Assembly (NCBI RefSeq): GCF_014204985.1
Contig: NZ_JACHMP010000001.1
Span: 5,952,001 to 6,016,000, forward strand
Source: Streptosporangium becharense
GTDB lineage: Bacteria; Actinomycetota; Actinomycetes; Streptosporangiales; Streptosporangiaceae
Reading direction: 5' to 3'
DNA: 64,000 nt
Shown here in pieces: positions 1-9,126 of this stretch; within the stretch, counting starts at the first letter, position 1, and every line of letters starts with the position of its first letter. Both the position numbers and the translations under genes were made by a program. The notes beneath the pieces are model-generated. The model was not told the DNA's origin, made no database searches, and saw nothing but the letters and a program-made list of their open reading frames with translations.

Positions 1-302
1 GCTACCGCGGGGAGGTCGAGCCGATCGACCCGGTGGCCGGGCACATCCCCGGCGCGGTGAGCGCCCCGACGGGGGAGAACGTCGACCCCTCCGGCCGCTT
101 CCACCTGCCCGAGTTCCTGCGTGAGCGCTTCAACACCCTGGGCGCCGTCCCGGGAGTGGAGGTCGGCGCCTACTGCGGTTCGGGGGTGACGGCCGCTCAC
201 CAGGTGCTGGCACTGGAGGTGGCCGGCATCCCCGCCGCCCTCTACGTCGGTTCGTGGTCCGACTGGGTGAGCGATCCGTCCCGGCCGGTCGCCACCGGCT
301 GA
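1..302 (+). CDS. Rhodanese-like sulfurtransferase, C-terminal part (5' end outside window)
   Basis: The reading frame is open from the window edge to a TGA at 300-302. It encodes the catalytic C-terminal rhodanese domain of a thiosulfate or 3-mercaptopyruvate sulfurtransferase, an enzyme that moves sulfane sulfur onto cyanide or thiols through a cysteine persulfide. The motif GHIPGAVSAP and the active-site loop YCGSGVTAAH are visible; the cysteine of that loop is the expected sulfur carrier. A GTG at 33 is only an internal codon, because homology-like sequence (YRGEVEPIDPV) continues upstream to the edge. The 3' end overlaps the convergent CHAT gene by 61 bases. Which donor is used cannot be told from this part. 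Confidence 0.85.
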   Translation, partial: YRGEVEPIDPVAGHIPGAVSAPTGENVDPSGRFHLPEFLRERFNTLGAVPGVEVGAYCGSGVTAAHQVLALEVAGIPAALYVGSWSDWVSDPSRPVATG

Positions 303-2959
303 TCCCCGTACCCGAAGCAGGCGAAACCCGCCACGCCGGTCTTGCCGCTCGCGGTGGCCAGTGCCCGGGCGGGCGGGTCGCCTGCAGACAGCGCCTCGTG
401 GAAGGCCGTCATCAACGTCAGGGTCTCCTCGTCGCGCACCGGCACCAGGCTGGCGATCACACACAGCGTGCCCAGCGACAGGAACGTCCCGGCCAGCCCG
501 AGGGGCGCCCCGTCGGCCGGGGCGTGCGCCATCCCCGCGTCGCACGCGGACAGCACCACCAGCCCGGGCGGGGTGCGCAGCCGCAGCAGGTCGTAGGCCA
601 TCAGCGGGCCGTCGTCGAGGTCGATGCTCGACAACAGCGGGCTGCGCGGGGAGAACATCCCGTGTGCCGCCAGGTGCGCGACGTCGGACCGTTCCAGCGC
701 CGCCAGCACCTCCGCCCGCCGCGCCGCCACCCGGACCGCCGCCGGATGGCACGCGCCGACCATGTCGGCTTCGGCGCCGGCGCAACGCAACCCCGGGCCG
801 GCCACCACCGCGACCCGGGCGTCCCGCGTCCTTCCGCCCGGCGGTGGGGACGGCGCGCTCTCCGGCGACGGAGTGAGCCGTCCCCTCGCCCCCCTCTCCG
901 GCGGCGGGGACGGCGGCGCCGGGTGGGCCGCCAGCCAGGACGCGGCGCTCGCCGCCACGGTCACCGGCCGATCGGAGTTCATCGGCAGCAGCGGCCAGGG
1001 CAGCGTGTGCAGGGCCCCCGTCGGCACGATCACCAGCGGGCGGTCGCCGAGCGGGCCGCGCAGCGATCCGAACAGCAGGCGTTCCAGCTCGGCGGCCTCC
1101 ACCCCGGCCCCCGCGGCGGGCCGGGCGGCGCTCCCGTCGAGCAGGTGCGTCCGGCGCAGACCATACCGAAGGCGGACGGTGGCCTCGGCGACGGGCCCGG
1201 CCGGGCCCAACCGGCGCAGCGCCACGCGGGACGGGGTGACCGCCACCGCGACCAACTCGCCGGCGTGGCGGATGAACTCCACCAGTGCCGACTCGCCCAG
1301 CGCGGCCCGGAGCGCGGCCAGGTCCGGCGCGACGGGCCGCACGGCGCCGCCGGCGACCGCCCGCCACCGTTCGGCCCAGGCCAGGACGGCGCGGCCCCGC
1401 CTGCTCTCCACGGCCAGGGCCAGTCCCAGCGCGGCGAGCGACTCGCCGGCTCTGACGGCGTGGGCGCGGATCACGGGGTCGGTCAGCGTCCTCGTCCCGG
1501 CGCCCACCTCCGCCAGACCGGCCAGCACCGCGGCGAACGCCCCACGCCGGTCTCCGGCCAGTGCCCGTCGCAGCGCCGTCGCCTGGCGACCCACCACCCC
1601 CGGTGCGAAGCGGGCGAGGCGGGTCAGCTGCCCGTCGGCGAACGCCCGGTCGCCCAGCCGGAGCGCGACCTCCGCCCCGGTCAGCCTCAGCGCGGCCGAG
1701 GCGTTCCGATGCCCTGCGGCGTCGAGGTCGGCGGCGCACGCGAGCATCTCGGCGAGCAGCGCCTCATCGGGCGGGTCCAGCGCGAGCCGGGCACGCAGCA
1801 GGATCTCCGCGGCCAGCGGCGCGAAGACCGTCCGGCCCTGCGCTGCCAGCCCCGCCGCGGCCAGCTCGGCGCTCTCCCGCGCCCGGCGCGGGTCGCCGGT
1901 GGCCAGCTCGACCTGGGCCAGCAGCAGCCGGGCCTCGGCCAGGGCGACCTCGGCGCCGGCCGCGGCCAGCTCCGGGACCGCCAGGTCGAGCAGCGCCCGC
2001 GCCTCTCCGGGCAGACGGGCGGCCACCAGCGCCTCGGCCAGGTCGCAGCGGACCGTGGCCAGCCGCTCCGGGTAGCCGAACAGGCTCTCCTCCGCCCGCC
2101 GGTAGGCGGTGAACGCCGCGGGCAGGTCACCGCGCCGCGCCGCCAGGAACGGCAGGTTGCCCTCGGCCAGCGCGAGCACGTGGTCCAGGCCCGCCCCCCT
2201 GGCCAGTCCGGCGCACCGGCCCAGGTCGGCCTCGGCGGCCTCGAACTCCGCGAGGAAGACCCGGGCGAGCCCCCGGTTCAGCATCGCCCCGGCCAGGAAC
2301 CTGACGTCGTCGCCGAGCACACCCGCGGCGCGGTCGCAGCACTCGACGGCCTCGCGGTAGCGGCCGAGCCTGCTCAACGCCACCGCCCGGTGCACGTCGA
2401 GTCTGCCCACCTCGGCTGGAGGCAGGTCGGGTTCGGCGACCGCCGCGACGGCCAGGGCCTGCTCGGGGTGCCCGAGTTCGGTGCGGACGTGGACCAACGA
2501 CAGGCGCGCCTGCGCCGCCCGGTGCGGTAATCCCGCGGCCAGCGCCACACCCACCGCCAGGCCGAGGTGTTCCGCGGCCATCGGCAGGTCACCCAGCTCC
2601 CGCGCCGCCACCGCCAAGGCGCGGTGCCCCACCGCTGCGGCCTCGCACCACCGGCAACCCGGCCGGTCCGCGCCGTGTCCGGCGCCCGCGACGTCCCCGG
2701 CCGCACCCGCGGTGGCGGCTGCCGCGTCCGTTGCCGTTCTCCTCGTCGTGTCCACCGCCGTACCCGTGGAGAGCACCATCGTGCCTGTGGGGAGCACCGT
2801 CGTGTCCGCCGTCGTCGCGGTGGAGAACATCGCCGTGCCCGCGCATGACGGGGGCAGGCGGTCCAGTACGGTGCGGGCGAGGGAACGCGCGCCGGCCGGG
2901 TCGCTACCGGACAGCTCGACCGCGTGCTCGGCGGCGGAGAGGATCTCGTCGGGGGTCAC
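242..2959 (-). CDS. TPR-rich protein with C-terminal CHAT caspase-like protease domain
   Basis: This 905-residue protein has an Ala/Leu-rich helical-repeat region of TPR type over roughly residues 120-580 and a CHAT domain over about 640-890. CHAT is a caspase-HetF-associated clan CD peptidase. The catalytic pair is visible as His766 in HLAAHGMF and Cys806 in VVLSACDAG. No signal peptide is seen, so a cytoplasmic location is likely. The GTG start lies directly after the stop of the 154-residue gene, and the whole set with the sigma factor and the S8 protease reads as one leftward operon. CHAT proteins are known as proteolytic effectors in bacterial immunity and cell death; that role here is inference from context. 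Residues about 50-105 are a Thr/Gly/Ala-rich low-complexity insert. The 3' end overlaps the convergent rhodanese gene. Confidence 0.85.
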   Translation of the reverse strand: MTPDEILSAAEHAVELSGSDPAGARSLARTVLDRLPPSCAGTAMFSTATTADTTVLPTGTMVLSTGTAVDTTRRTATDAAAATAGAAGDVAGAGHGADRPGCRWCEAAAVGHRALAVAARELGDLPMAAEHLGLAVGVALAAGLPHRAAQARLSLVHVRTELGHPEQALAVAAVAEPDLPPAEVGRLDVHRAVALSRLGRYREAVECCDRAAGVLGDDVRFLAGAMLNRGLARVFLAEFEAAEADLGRCAGLARGAGLDHVLALAEGNLPFLAARRGDLPAAFTAYRRAEESLFGYPERLATVRCDLAEALVAARLPGEARALLDLAVPELAAAGAEVALAEARLLLAQVELATGDPRRARESAELAAAGLAAQGRTVFAPLAAEILLRARLALDPPDEALLAEMLACAADLDAAGHRNASAALRLTGAEVALRLGDRAFADGQLTRLARFAPGVVGRQATALRRALAGDRRGAFAAVLAGLAEVGAGTRTLTDPVIRAHAVRAGESLAALGLALAVESRRGRAVLAWAERWRAVAGGAVRPVAPDLAALRAALGESALVEFIRHAGELVAVAVTPSRVALRRLGPAGPVAEATVRLRYGLRRTHLLDGSAARPAAGAGVEAAELERLLFGSLRGPLGDRPLVIVPTGALHTLPWPLLPMNSDRPVTVAASAASWLAAHPAPPSPPPERGARGRLTPSPESAPSPPPGGRTRDARVAVVAGPGLRCAGAEADMVGACHPAAVRVAARRAEVLAALERSDVAHLAAHGMFSPRSPLLSSIDLDDGPLMAYDLLRLRTPPGLVVLSACDAGMAHAPADGAPLGLAGTFLSLGTLCVIASLVPVRDEETLTLMTAFHEALSAGDPPARALATASGKTGVAGFACFGYGDQPVATGRDGSLTQSDHEPT

Positions 2960-3424
2960 CTACGGGCGGATCCGGGTCCAGCTGGTGGCCACCGGGGAGC
3001 GCTCCGGCCGGTGGCACACCACGCTGAACCAGCCGGGGGGCAGGCCGGTGACGGCGAACTGCCCCGTGGGGGAGAGCCTGCGCGACTCGACGACGTGCAG
3101 GGTGCGGATCTCGACCAGCGCCCCGGCGTCCGGGCAGGGGGAGATCTGGCCCGCCAGGTCGACCAGGCCGTCCAGGGACGACACCTCCAGCTCCACCGTG
3201 AGTTCGCCGGCGCCGAACCGCAGCAGCTGAGGCTGCCCGGTGGAGCGCACACCCCGCGGAACGGGCGTGGCCATCGGGTGCGCCGTGGCCGCGCCGGGCA
3301 GCCGCAGGCCGAAGACCGCGCGGGCAGCCTCCGTCACCCGGGCGGGCACCGGGTCGCTACCGGAGGCCAGGCGGAGTGCCGCTATCAGGAACTCGTCGTC
3401 GATCGTCGACGGATGTCGGGTCAC
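2960..3424 (-). CDS. 154-residue protein between sigma factor and CHAT gene, unknown function
   Basis: The GTG at 3424-3422 overlaps the sigma-factor TGA by four bases (GTGA), and the TAG stop is immediately followed by the CHAT GTG, so the three genes are translationally linked. The N-terminal 45 residues are helical with acidic and hydrophobic character (TIDDEFLIAALRLASG). The rest looks like a small beta domain (LTVELEVSSLDGLVDLAGQI, then LPPGWFSVVCHRP). Similar small proteins commonly sit between an ECF-type sigma gene and a CHAT gene in actinomycetes. A role as regulator or anti-sigma partner is plausible from position only. There is no zinc-binding HxxxCxxC motif and no membrane segment. 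Confidence 0.75.
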   Translation of the reverse strand: MTRHPSTIDDEFLIAALRLASGSDPVPARVTEAARAVFGLRLPGAATAHPMATPVPRGVRSTGQPQLLRFGAGELTVELEVSSLDGLVDLAGQISPCPDAGALVEIRTLHVVESRRLSPTGQFAVTGLPPGWFSVVCHRPERSPVATSWTRIRP

Positions 3425-3993
3425 GGTGTCGCCTCCCGGGCGGTGAGCATGGTGCGGAGTCGGTTCAGGCAGCGGCCCCGGGTGGGGCCGTAACTGCCGC
3501 TGGGCATGCCGAGGCGGCCGGCCAACTGGCGAACGCCCGCGTCGGGAGCGCTGGCCATCAGCCGGAACAGCGAGCGGCACGGCTCGTGCATCTCGTCCAC
3601 GGCCTGCCAGAGGCGGCGCCCCTCGTCGGCGGTCAGCACGGCCAGCATCGGATCGGCGTGGGCCTGCCCGAAGTCGGCCGACGCGGAGCGGGCGTGTTCG
3701 GCGTCGGCGGGATCCGCGACCAGCCGCTCGCCTCGCCGGCGCCTGCTCAGCAGGGCCGCCTCCCGCCTGGCCGTGGTGAACAGCCAGGGACCGATCAGAG
3801 CGGGATCGCGGATGGTGTGCAGGCTCTCGACCAGGCGCAGCCACGTGCCCTGGACCGCGTCCGCGGCGTCCGCCGGACTCAGATCGTAGGCGCGGACGAC
3901 GGACCACAGCGGACCTGTGAACCGGGCGACCAGGGTGTCCCAGGCCGTCTGGTCGTCCGCCAGGACGCCGTCGATCGTGCGCTGGTCGCTCAC
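3421..3993 (-). CDS. ECF-like RNA polymerase sigma-70 family factor
   Basis: This 190-residue protein carries a sigma2 region near residues 15-85 (WLRLVESLHTIRDPALIGPW, then FTTARREAALLSRRRR) and a sigma4 helix-turn-helix near 130-185 (GVRQLAGRLGMPSGSYGPTR). It should direct RNA polymerase to a small regulon. The GTG start at 3993 was chosen because GGAGG lies about seven bases upstream; the open frame continues further upstream without a ribosome site. It is followed by the 154-residue gene with a four-base overlap. An inverted repeat lies 20-36 bases upstream of the start. No membrane anti-sigma gene is adjacent, so control may be through the linked small protein or proteolysis; that is inference. 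Confidence 0.9.
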   Translation of the reverse strand: MSDQRTIDGVLADDQTAWDTLVARFTGPLWSVVRAYDLSPADAADAVQGTWLRLVESLHTIRDPALIGPWLFTTARREAALLSRRRRGERLVADPADAEHARSASADFGQAHADPMLAVLTADEGRRLWQAVDEMHEPCRSLFRLMASAPDAGVRQLAGRLGMPSGSYGPTRGRCLNRLRTMLTAREATP

Positions 3994-4012
3994 CGGCACC
4001 TCCAGAACCTCT

Positions 4013-4029
4013 GAACACTTTACGTGTTC
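4013..4029 (-). promoter_or_regulatory. Inverted repeat ahead of the sigma-factor gene
   Basis: The arms GAACAC and GTGTTC are perfect and separated by five bases. The repeat lies in the 59-base AT-richer gap between the protease stop and the sigma-factor start. It has no T-run and is too weak for a terminator, so an operator or autoregulatory site is more likely. Confidence 0.4.
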
Positions 4030-4052
4030 GATCAGATACCAAGAGTGAGATT

Positions 4053-5114
4053 TTAGCCCGAGGTCGGGATAGCGACCCCCAAATCCGGGATCAGCCTGCC
4101 TCCTTCCCGGGCGAGCACCCGCGCGGCCGCCTCCCCCGGCGACAGGTTCCGCGCCGCCGCGGCGACGGCCCCGCTGACCACGGCCGCGGCGAAGGAGGTC
4201 CCGCTCCAACGGGCGTAACCGTGGAACGCTCCATGGTCCAGGAAGGTGCTCGGCAGCCATTCACCCCGCGCGCACGCGTCGACCCACGGCCCGTACGCGG
4301 AGAACGGTGCCCTGGCCCGCTCCGCCGCGTCGAGCGCCCCGACCGCGATCACCCGGGGGCAGGCCGCAGGCCAGAACGGCCGCTGCGAGGCCGTGTTGCC
4401 CGCGCATGCCACCGTGACCGTGCCGGCCAGCTCCGCCAGCGCCGTCTCCACCAGAGGGGAGGGGAGGTCGTCGAAGGTGTGCCCGCCGAAGGACAGGTTG
4501 AGCACCTGGGGCGGATCGTCCCTGAGCCTGCCCAGCACCCGCAGCAGCCCGGCCTCGTCCCCGACGCCCCGCCCGTCCAGCACGCGGACCGGCCGGATCC
4601 GCACTCCGGGTGCGGACCGCATGATCAACCCGGCGATGAACGTGCCATGCCCGGCCTGGGGGTCCAGTTCGCCGTCGCCGTCACCGTCCGGCACCTCGGC
4701 GCCGTCGTGCTCGCGCCCGGTGAACCACGGCTTCTCCCGCCACCACGGATGGGCGGCCAGGCCGGTGTCGGCCAGAGCCACCGTGACCCGGTCCGCGCCG
4801 GTCTCACCCTCCTCCGGAACCGGGAGGGCGTCGATGGGGAAGGGGCGGGACGCCGGGCCGCCGAAGAACAGCGGCTGGCCCGTCATCACGTGGTTGGGGG
4901 AGGCGCGCACGCCCCGATCGCGGAGCGTCGCCACCAGCTCGCAGACGTCCACACCCGGTGAGAGCCGCACCCGGTGGATCCCGTCGGCCTCGACCACGGC
5001 GACGGCCCACCGGGCGACGGCGGCCGTACCGGAGGCGTCGGTGAGCACCTGCCCCCTCCTGATCAGAGCGGGGGCTCCGGGGGTGGGTTCCACCCGCTCG
5101 ATGTCGTCGTCCAT
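4053..5114 (-). CDS. S8 family (subtilisin-like) serine protease, no signal peptide
   Basis: This 353-residue protein has the full subtilase triad in order: Asp116 in VALADTGL, His156 in AGHGTFIAG and Ser307 in SGTSFAAA, plus the oxyanion Asn240 in CAGN. It starts MDDDIERVEP with no secretion signal or membrane segment, which is unusual because most subtilases are exported; an intracellular role is likely. The N-terminal 100 residues are not a typical propeptide. The ATG is preceded by GGAGGA. It is the first gene of the leftward set that continues with a sigma factor, a small protein and a CHAT protease, so two unrelated protease folds share one locus. Substrates are unknown; the sigma factor or CHAT protein are candidates by association. 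Confidence 0.9.
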   Translation of the reverse strand: MDDDIERVEPTPGAPALIRRGQVLTDASGTAAVARWAVAVVEADGIHRVRLSPGVDVCELVATLRDRGVRASPNHVMTGQPLFFGGPASRPFPIDALPVPEEGETGADRVTVALADTGLAAHPWWREKPWFTGREHDGAEVPDGDGDGELDPQAGHGTFIAGLIMRSAPGVRIRPVRVLDGRGVGDEAGLLRVLGRLRDDPPQVLNLSFGGHTFDDLPSPLVETALAELAGTVTVACAGNTASQRPFWPAACPRVIAVGALDAAERARAPFSAYGPWVDACARGEWLPSTFLDHGAFHGYARWSGTSFAAAVVSGAVAAAARNLSPGEAAARVLAREGGRLIPDLGVAIPTSG

Positions 5115-5322
5115 TCGGTCCTCCGGAGATCGACCGCCGGCTCGCTGGGCTCCGGATCATTCCCCGGGACCCGGGGCGTCAAGTGCTAACGTCGCAACAT
5201 CTCGGTATGACCCCCCTCTGGTGCGGCGTCACAACCGACGGTAGTCTCTCCTTCAGTCACTTGTGATCATCCTGGTATGAGGCCGTTGGGGAAGGCGCAC
5301 CTCGTACGAAACGGGAGGTCCG

Positions 5323-5817
5323 GTGTCTGCTCGTGGCGTGCTTTACGTCCACTCAGCTCAGCCTGCGCTGTGCCCTCATATCGAATGGGCGGTCGCAGGT
5401 GTTCTTGGCGTGCCCGTAGACCTGACCTGGACCCCACAGCCCGCCGCGCCCGGTCACGTGCGCGCACAGGCCGAGTGGGTGGGCCGAGCCGGGACCGCGG
5501 CCGCCATCACCTCGTCGTTGATGGGGTGGCAGCGGATCCGGTTCGAGATCACCGAGGACGCCTCACCCGGCGCCGACGGGTCCCGGCACGCCTACACGCC
5601 GTCCCTGGGCGCCTTCACGGCGCTGATCGGCGCCACGGGAGACATCCTCATCCCCGAAGACCGGCTACGCTCCGTCATGCTCCAGGCCCGCCAGGGCCGC
5701 GTGGTGCTGGAGGAGGAGCTCGACCGGCTCCTGGGCAAGCAGTGGGATGCCGAGCTCGAGTCGTTCCGGCACGCCGGCGAGGGAGCCCCGGTGCGCTGGC
5801 TGCACGCCGCCGTCTGA
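5323..5817 (+). CDS. DUF3145 family protein
   Basis: This 164-residue protein matches the actinobacteria-specific DUF3145 family in length and in landmarks such as RGVLYVHSAQ, CPHIEWAV and WQRIRFEITEDASPGADG. Function is unknown; members are usually single genes in core regions. The GTG start is preceded by GGGAGGT seven bases upstream. It stands alone, divergent from the protease operon and convergent with the fatty-acid cluster. It is soluble, with no signal peptide or membrane segment. Confidence 0.85.
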   Translation: MSARGVLYVHSAQPALCPHIEWAVAGVLGVPVDLTWTPQPAAPGHVRAQAEWVGRAGTAAAITSSLMGWQRIRFEITEDASPGADGSRHAYTPSLGAFTALIGATGDILIPEDRLRSVMLQARQGRVVLEEELDRLLGKQWDAELESFRHAGEGAPVRWLHAAV

Positions 5818-5832
5818 TCCGGCGCCCGCTGA

Positions 5833-5925
5833 GCCGGTCTGCCGGAGTCTTGCCGGCCTGCCGGGCCGGTCCGCTGAGCGCCGGCCTGCCGGAGTCCCGC
5901 CGGTCTGCCGGGCCGGTCCGCTGAG
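5833..5925. repeat. Two tandem copies of a 46-base GC-rich unit
   Basis: Copies at 5833-5878 and 5880-5925 differ at only a few positions. Each starts GCCGGYCTGCCGGAGTC and ends GGCCGGTCCGCTGAG. They sit just after the DUF3145 stop and contain many short self-complementary CCGG blocks, so they could fold in RNA. Confidence 0.7.
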
Positions 5926-6041
5926 GCGTGCCGGTCCGCCCGCCCGCTGAGCCGAGTGCGCCCCTTCACTCTTTCACTCTCCCGGCTTTCCGCGCCTTCC
6001 CTGGTTTCCCACGCCCTCGACGCCGGTGGGGCGGGAAAAGG

Positions 6042-6076
6042 CGAGCCCCCGCCGGCGAGGGCCAGGCGGGGGCTCG
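6042..6076 (-). terminator. Terminator of the fab/accD operon
   Basis: The arms CGAGCCCCCGCC (6042-6053) and GGCGGGGGCTCG (6065-6076) are perfectly complementary over 12 bases with an 11-base loop. Reading leftward, the hairpin begins 17 bases after the carboxyltransferase stop and is followed by a short T-run (TTTT), as in an intrinsic terminator. Confidence 0.8.
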
Positions 6077-6092
6077 TGGAGCGAATCGGAGA

Positions 6093-7514
6093 TCAGAGCG
6101 GGATGTTGCCGTGGGCGCCCCGGGCGGGGGTGGCCGTGGCCAGCACCCTGGCGATGGCACCGCGGGTCTCCTCGGGCTTGATGACCTCGTCCACCACGCC
6201 GAGTTCGACGGCCCGGCCGAGACCGCCGGCGAGGATCTCGTGCTCCTCGGCGAGCCTGGTCTCCAGAGCCGCGCGCTCCTCCTCGGGGGCGGCGGCCAGC
6301 TCGCGGCGCTTGAGGATGCGCACGGCGGCGACCGCTCCCATGACCGCGATCTGGGTCGTCGGCCAGCCGAAGACCCGGGTCGCACCCAGCGCGCGGGAGT
6401 TCATGGCGATGTAGGCGCCGCCGTAGGCCTTGCGGGTCACCAGGGTGATCCGCGGCACCGAGGCCTCGGCGAAGGCGTGCAGGAGCTTGGCGCCGCGGCG
6501 GACCACGCCGTCGTGCTCCTGACCGACGCCGGGCAGGTAACCGGGGACGTCCACCAGGACGACCAGGGGTACCCCGAAGGCATCGCACATGCGGACGAAC
6601 CGCGCGGCCTTCTCCGCCGAGGTGGCGTCCAGGCAGCCGCCCAGACGCATCGGGTTGTTGGCCACCACGCCCACCGTCCGGCCGCCGATGCGGCCCAGGG
6701 TGGTGACCATGTTGGGCGCCCACTTGGCGTGCAGCTCCACGCCGGGTTCGTCCAGCAGGCCCTTCACCAGCGGCTTCACGTCGTAGGCGCGGCGCGGGTT
6801 CTCCGGCAGGAGGCCGGAGAAGTCGACCTCCTCCACTTCGGTGCGGACCTGGCCCTGGTGCCCGAGGAGCGTCGCCAGGCGCCTGGCCTGCACGTAGGCG
6901 TCGGCCTCGGTCTTGGTGACCACGTGGACGACACCGCTGCGCTTGCTGTGCGGCTCGGGGCCGCCCAGCGCGGCCATGTCGATCTGTTCGCCGGTGACAC
7001 TGCGGACCACGTCGGGACCGGTCACGAAGATGCGGCCCTCGTCGGCCAGGATCACGATGTCGGTCAGCGCCGGCCCGTAGGCGGCGCCGCCGGCCGCGGG
7101 ACCGACCACCACCGACAGTTGCGGCACCACGCCGGAGGCGCGGGTCATCGCGGCGAAGACGCGGCCGACCGCGTGCAGCGACTCGACGCCCTCGGCGAGC
7201 CGGGCCCCGCCGGAGTGCCACACGCCGATGATCGGGAGCCGCTCGCGGAGGGCGACGTCGTAGGCGTGCATGATGTGCTCGCACCCCTCGCTGCCCATCG
7301 CCCCGCCCTGGATCCGGGCGTCGCTGACGAAGGCCACGACCGGCACGCCCTCCACCCGGCCCGTCGCGGCGAGGAAGCCGCTGCGGTCGACCGGGGAGAT
7401 CAGCCGGATCGAGTCCTCGTCGAGCAGGGCGGCCAGGCGGGTCAGGGGGTCACGGGGATCGGCGGACTCCTTGTCGGAGGCCTCGTCCACCACCCTGTTG
7501 TCGAGCACGGTCAT
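6093..7514 (-). CDS. Acyl-CoA carboxylase carboxyltransferase (beta) subunit, AccD6-like
   Basis: This 473-residue protein transfers the carboxyl group from biotin to acetyl-CoA or propionyl-CoA, giving malonyl-CoA or methylmalonyl-CoA. Crotonase-fold landmarks are GVWHSGGARLAEG, GPAAGGAAYGPAL, PGYLPGVGQEH and RKAYGGAYIAMNS. Its length and its place at the end of a FAS-II cluster match mycobacterial AccD6. The ATG at 7514 is preceded by AGGGAG and lies 13 bases after the fabF stop, so it is co-transcribed. The biotin-carrying alpha subunit is not in this window. Substrate choice cannot be fixed by eye; supplying malonyl-CoA to the adjacent fab enzymes is the likely job. Confidence 0.9.
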   Translation of the reverse strand: MTVLDNRVVDEASDKESADPRDPLTRLAALLDEDSIRLISPVDRSGFLAATGRVEGVPVVAFVSDARIQGGAMGSEGCEHIMHAYDVALRERLPIIGVWHSGGARLAEGVESLHAVGRVFAAMTRASGVVPQLSVVVGPAAGGAAYGPALTDIVILADEGRIFVTGPDVVRSVTGEQIDMAALGGPEPHSKRSGVVHVVTKTEADAYVQARRLATLLGHQGQVRTEVEEVDFSGLLPENPRRAYDVKPLVKGLLDEPGVELHAKWAPNMVTTLGRIGGRTVGVVANNPMRLGGCLDATSAEKAARFVRMCDAFGVPLVVLVDVPGYLPGVGQEHDGVVRRGAKLLHAFAEASVPRITLVTRKAYGGAYIAMNSRALGATRVFGWPTTQIAVMGAVAAVRILKRRELAAAPEEERAALETRLAEEHEILAGGLGRAVELGVVDEVIKPEETRGAIARVLATATPARGAHGNIPL

Positions 7515-7527
7515 CACGGGCTCCCTG

Positions 7528-8760
<1,233 letters not shown>

Positions 8761-8811
8761 TTCTGCGCTCCTTCTGAATCGCGGGTCAGGGCCGGAAATG
8801 CTTCGGATATC

Positions 8812-9051
8812 TCAGTTCTGGATGAAGTTGATGACGTCCTTGACGGTCTTCAGGTTCTTGAGCTGGTCGTCGGGGATCTCCACGCCGAACTCGTCCTGGG
8901 CGGCGACGGCGATCTCGACCATGGACAGCGAGTCGATGTCGAGGTCGTCGACGAAGCTCTTCTCCGGGGTGACCTCGGAGGCCGAGATCCCGGTGATCTC
9001 GTTGACGATCTTGCCGATGCCGGCCAGGATCTCCTGCTCGCTAAGAGCCAT
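8812..9051 (-). CDS. acpP: Acyl carrier protein
   Basis: This 79-residue acidic protein carries growing acyl chains on a phosphopantetheine arm. The attachment site is Ser41 in DLDIDSLSMVE. The ATG is preceded by AAGGAGAG. Its place between fabH and fabF identifies it as the primary-metabolism ACP rather than a polyketide one. Confidence 0.97.
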   Translation of the reverse strand: MALSEQEILAGIGKIVNEITGISASEVTPEKSFVDDLDIDSLSMVEIAVAAQDEFGVEIPDDQLKNLKTVKDVINFIQN

Positions 9052-9126
9052 GTCGCGTTCTCTCCTTGAATCGGTTTTTCTCGGGTTCCGCCCGGCACCG
9101 CCGGGCGGGGGAACTGGGTGGAGGCT

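Noticed and set aside
254..2530. Long open frame on the + strand opposite the CHAT gene
   Set aside because: Its sequence is dominated by Arg, Gln, Gly and Pro with no domain; it is the antisense shadow of a high-GC gene with clear catalytic motifs.
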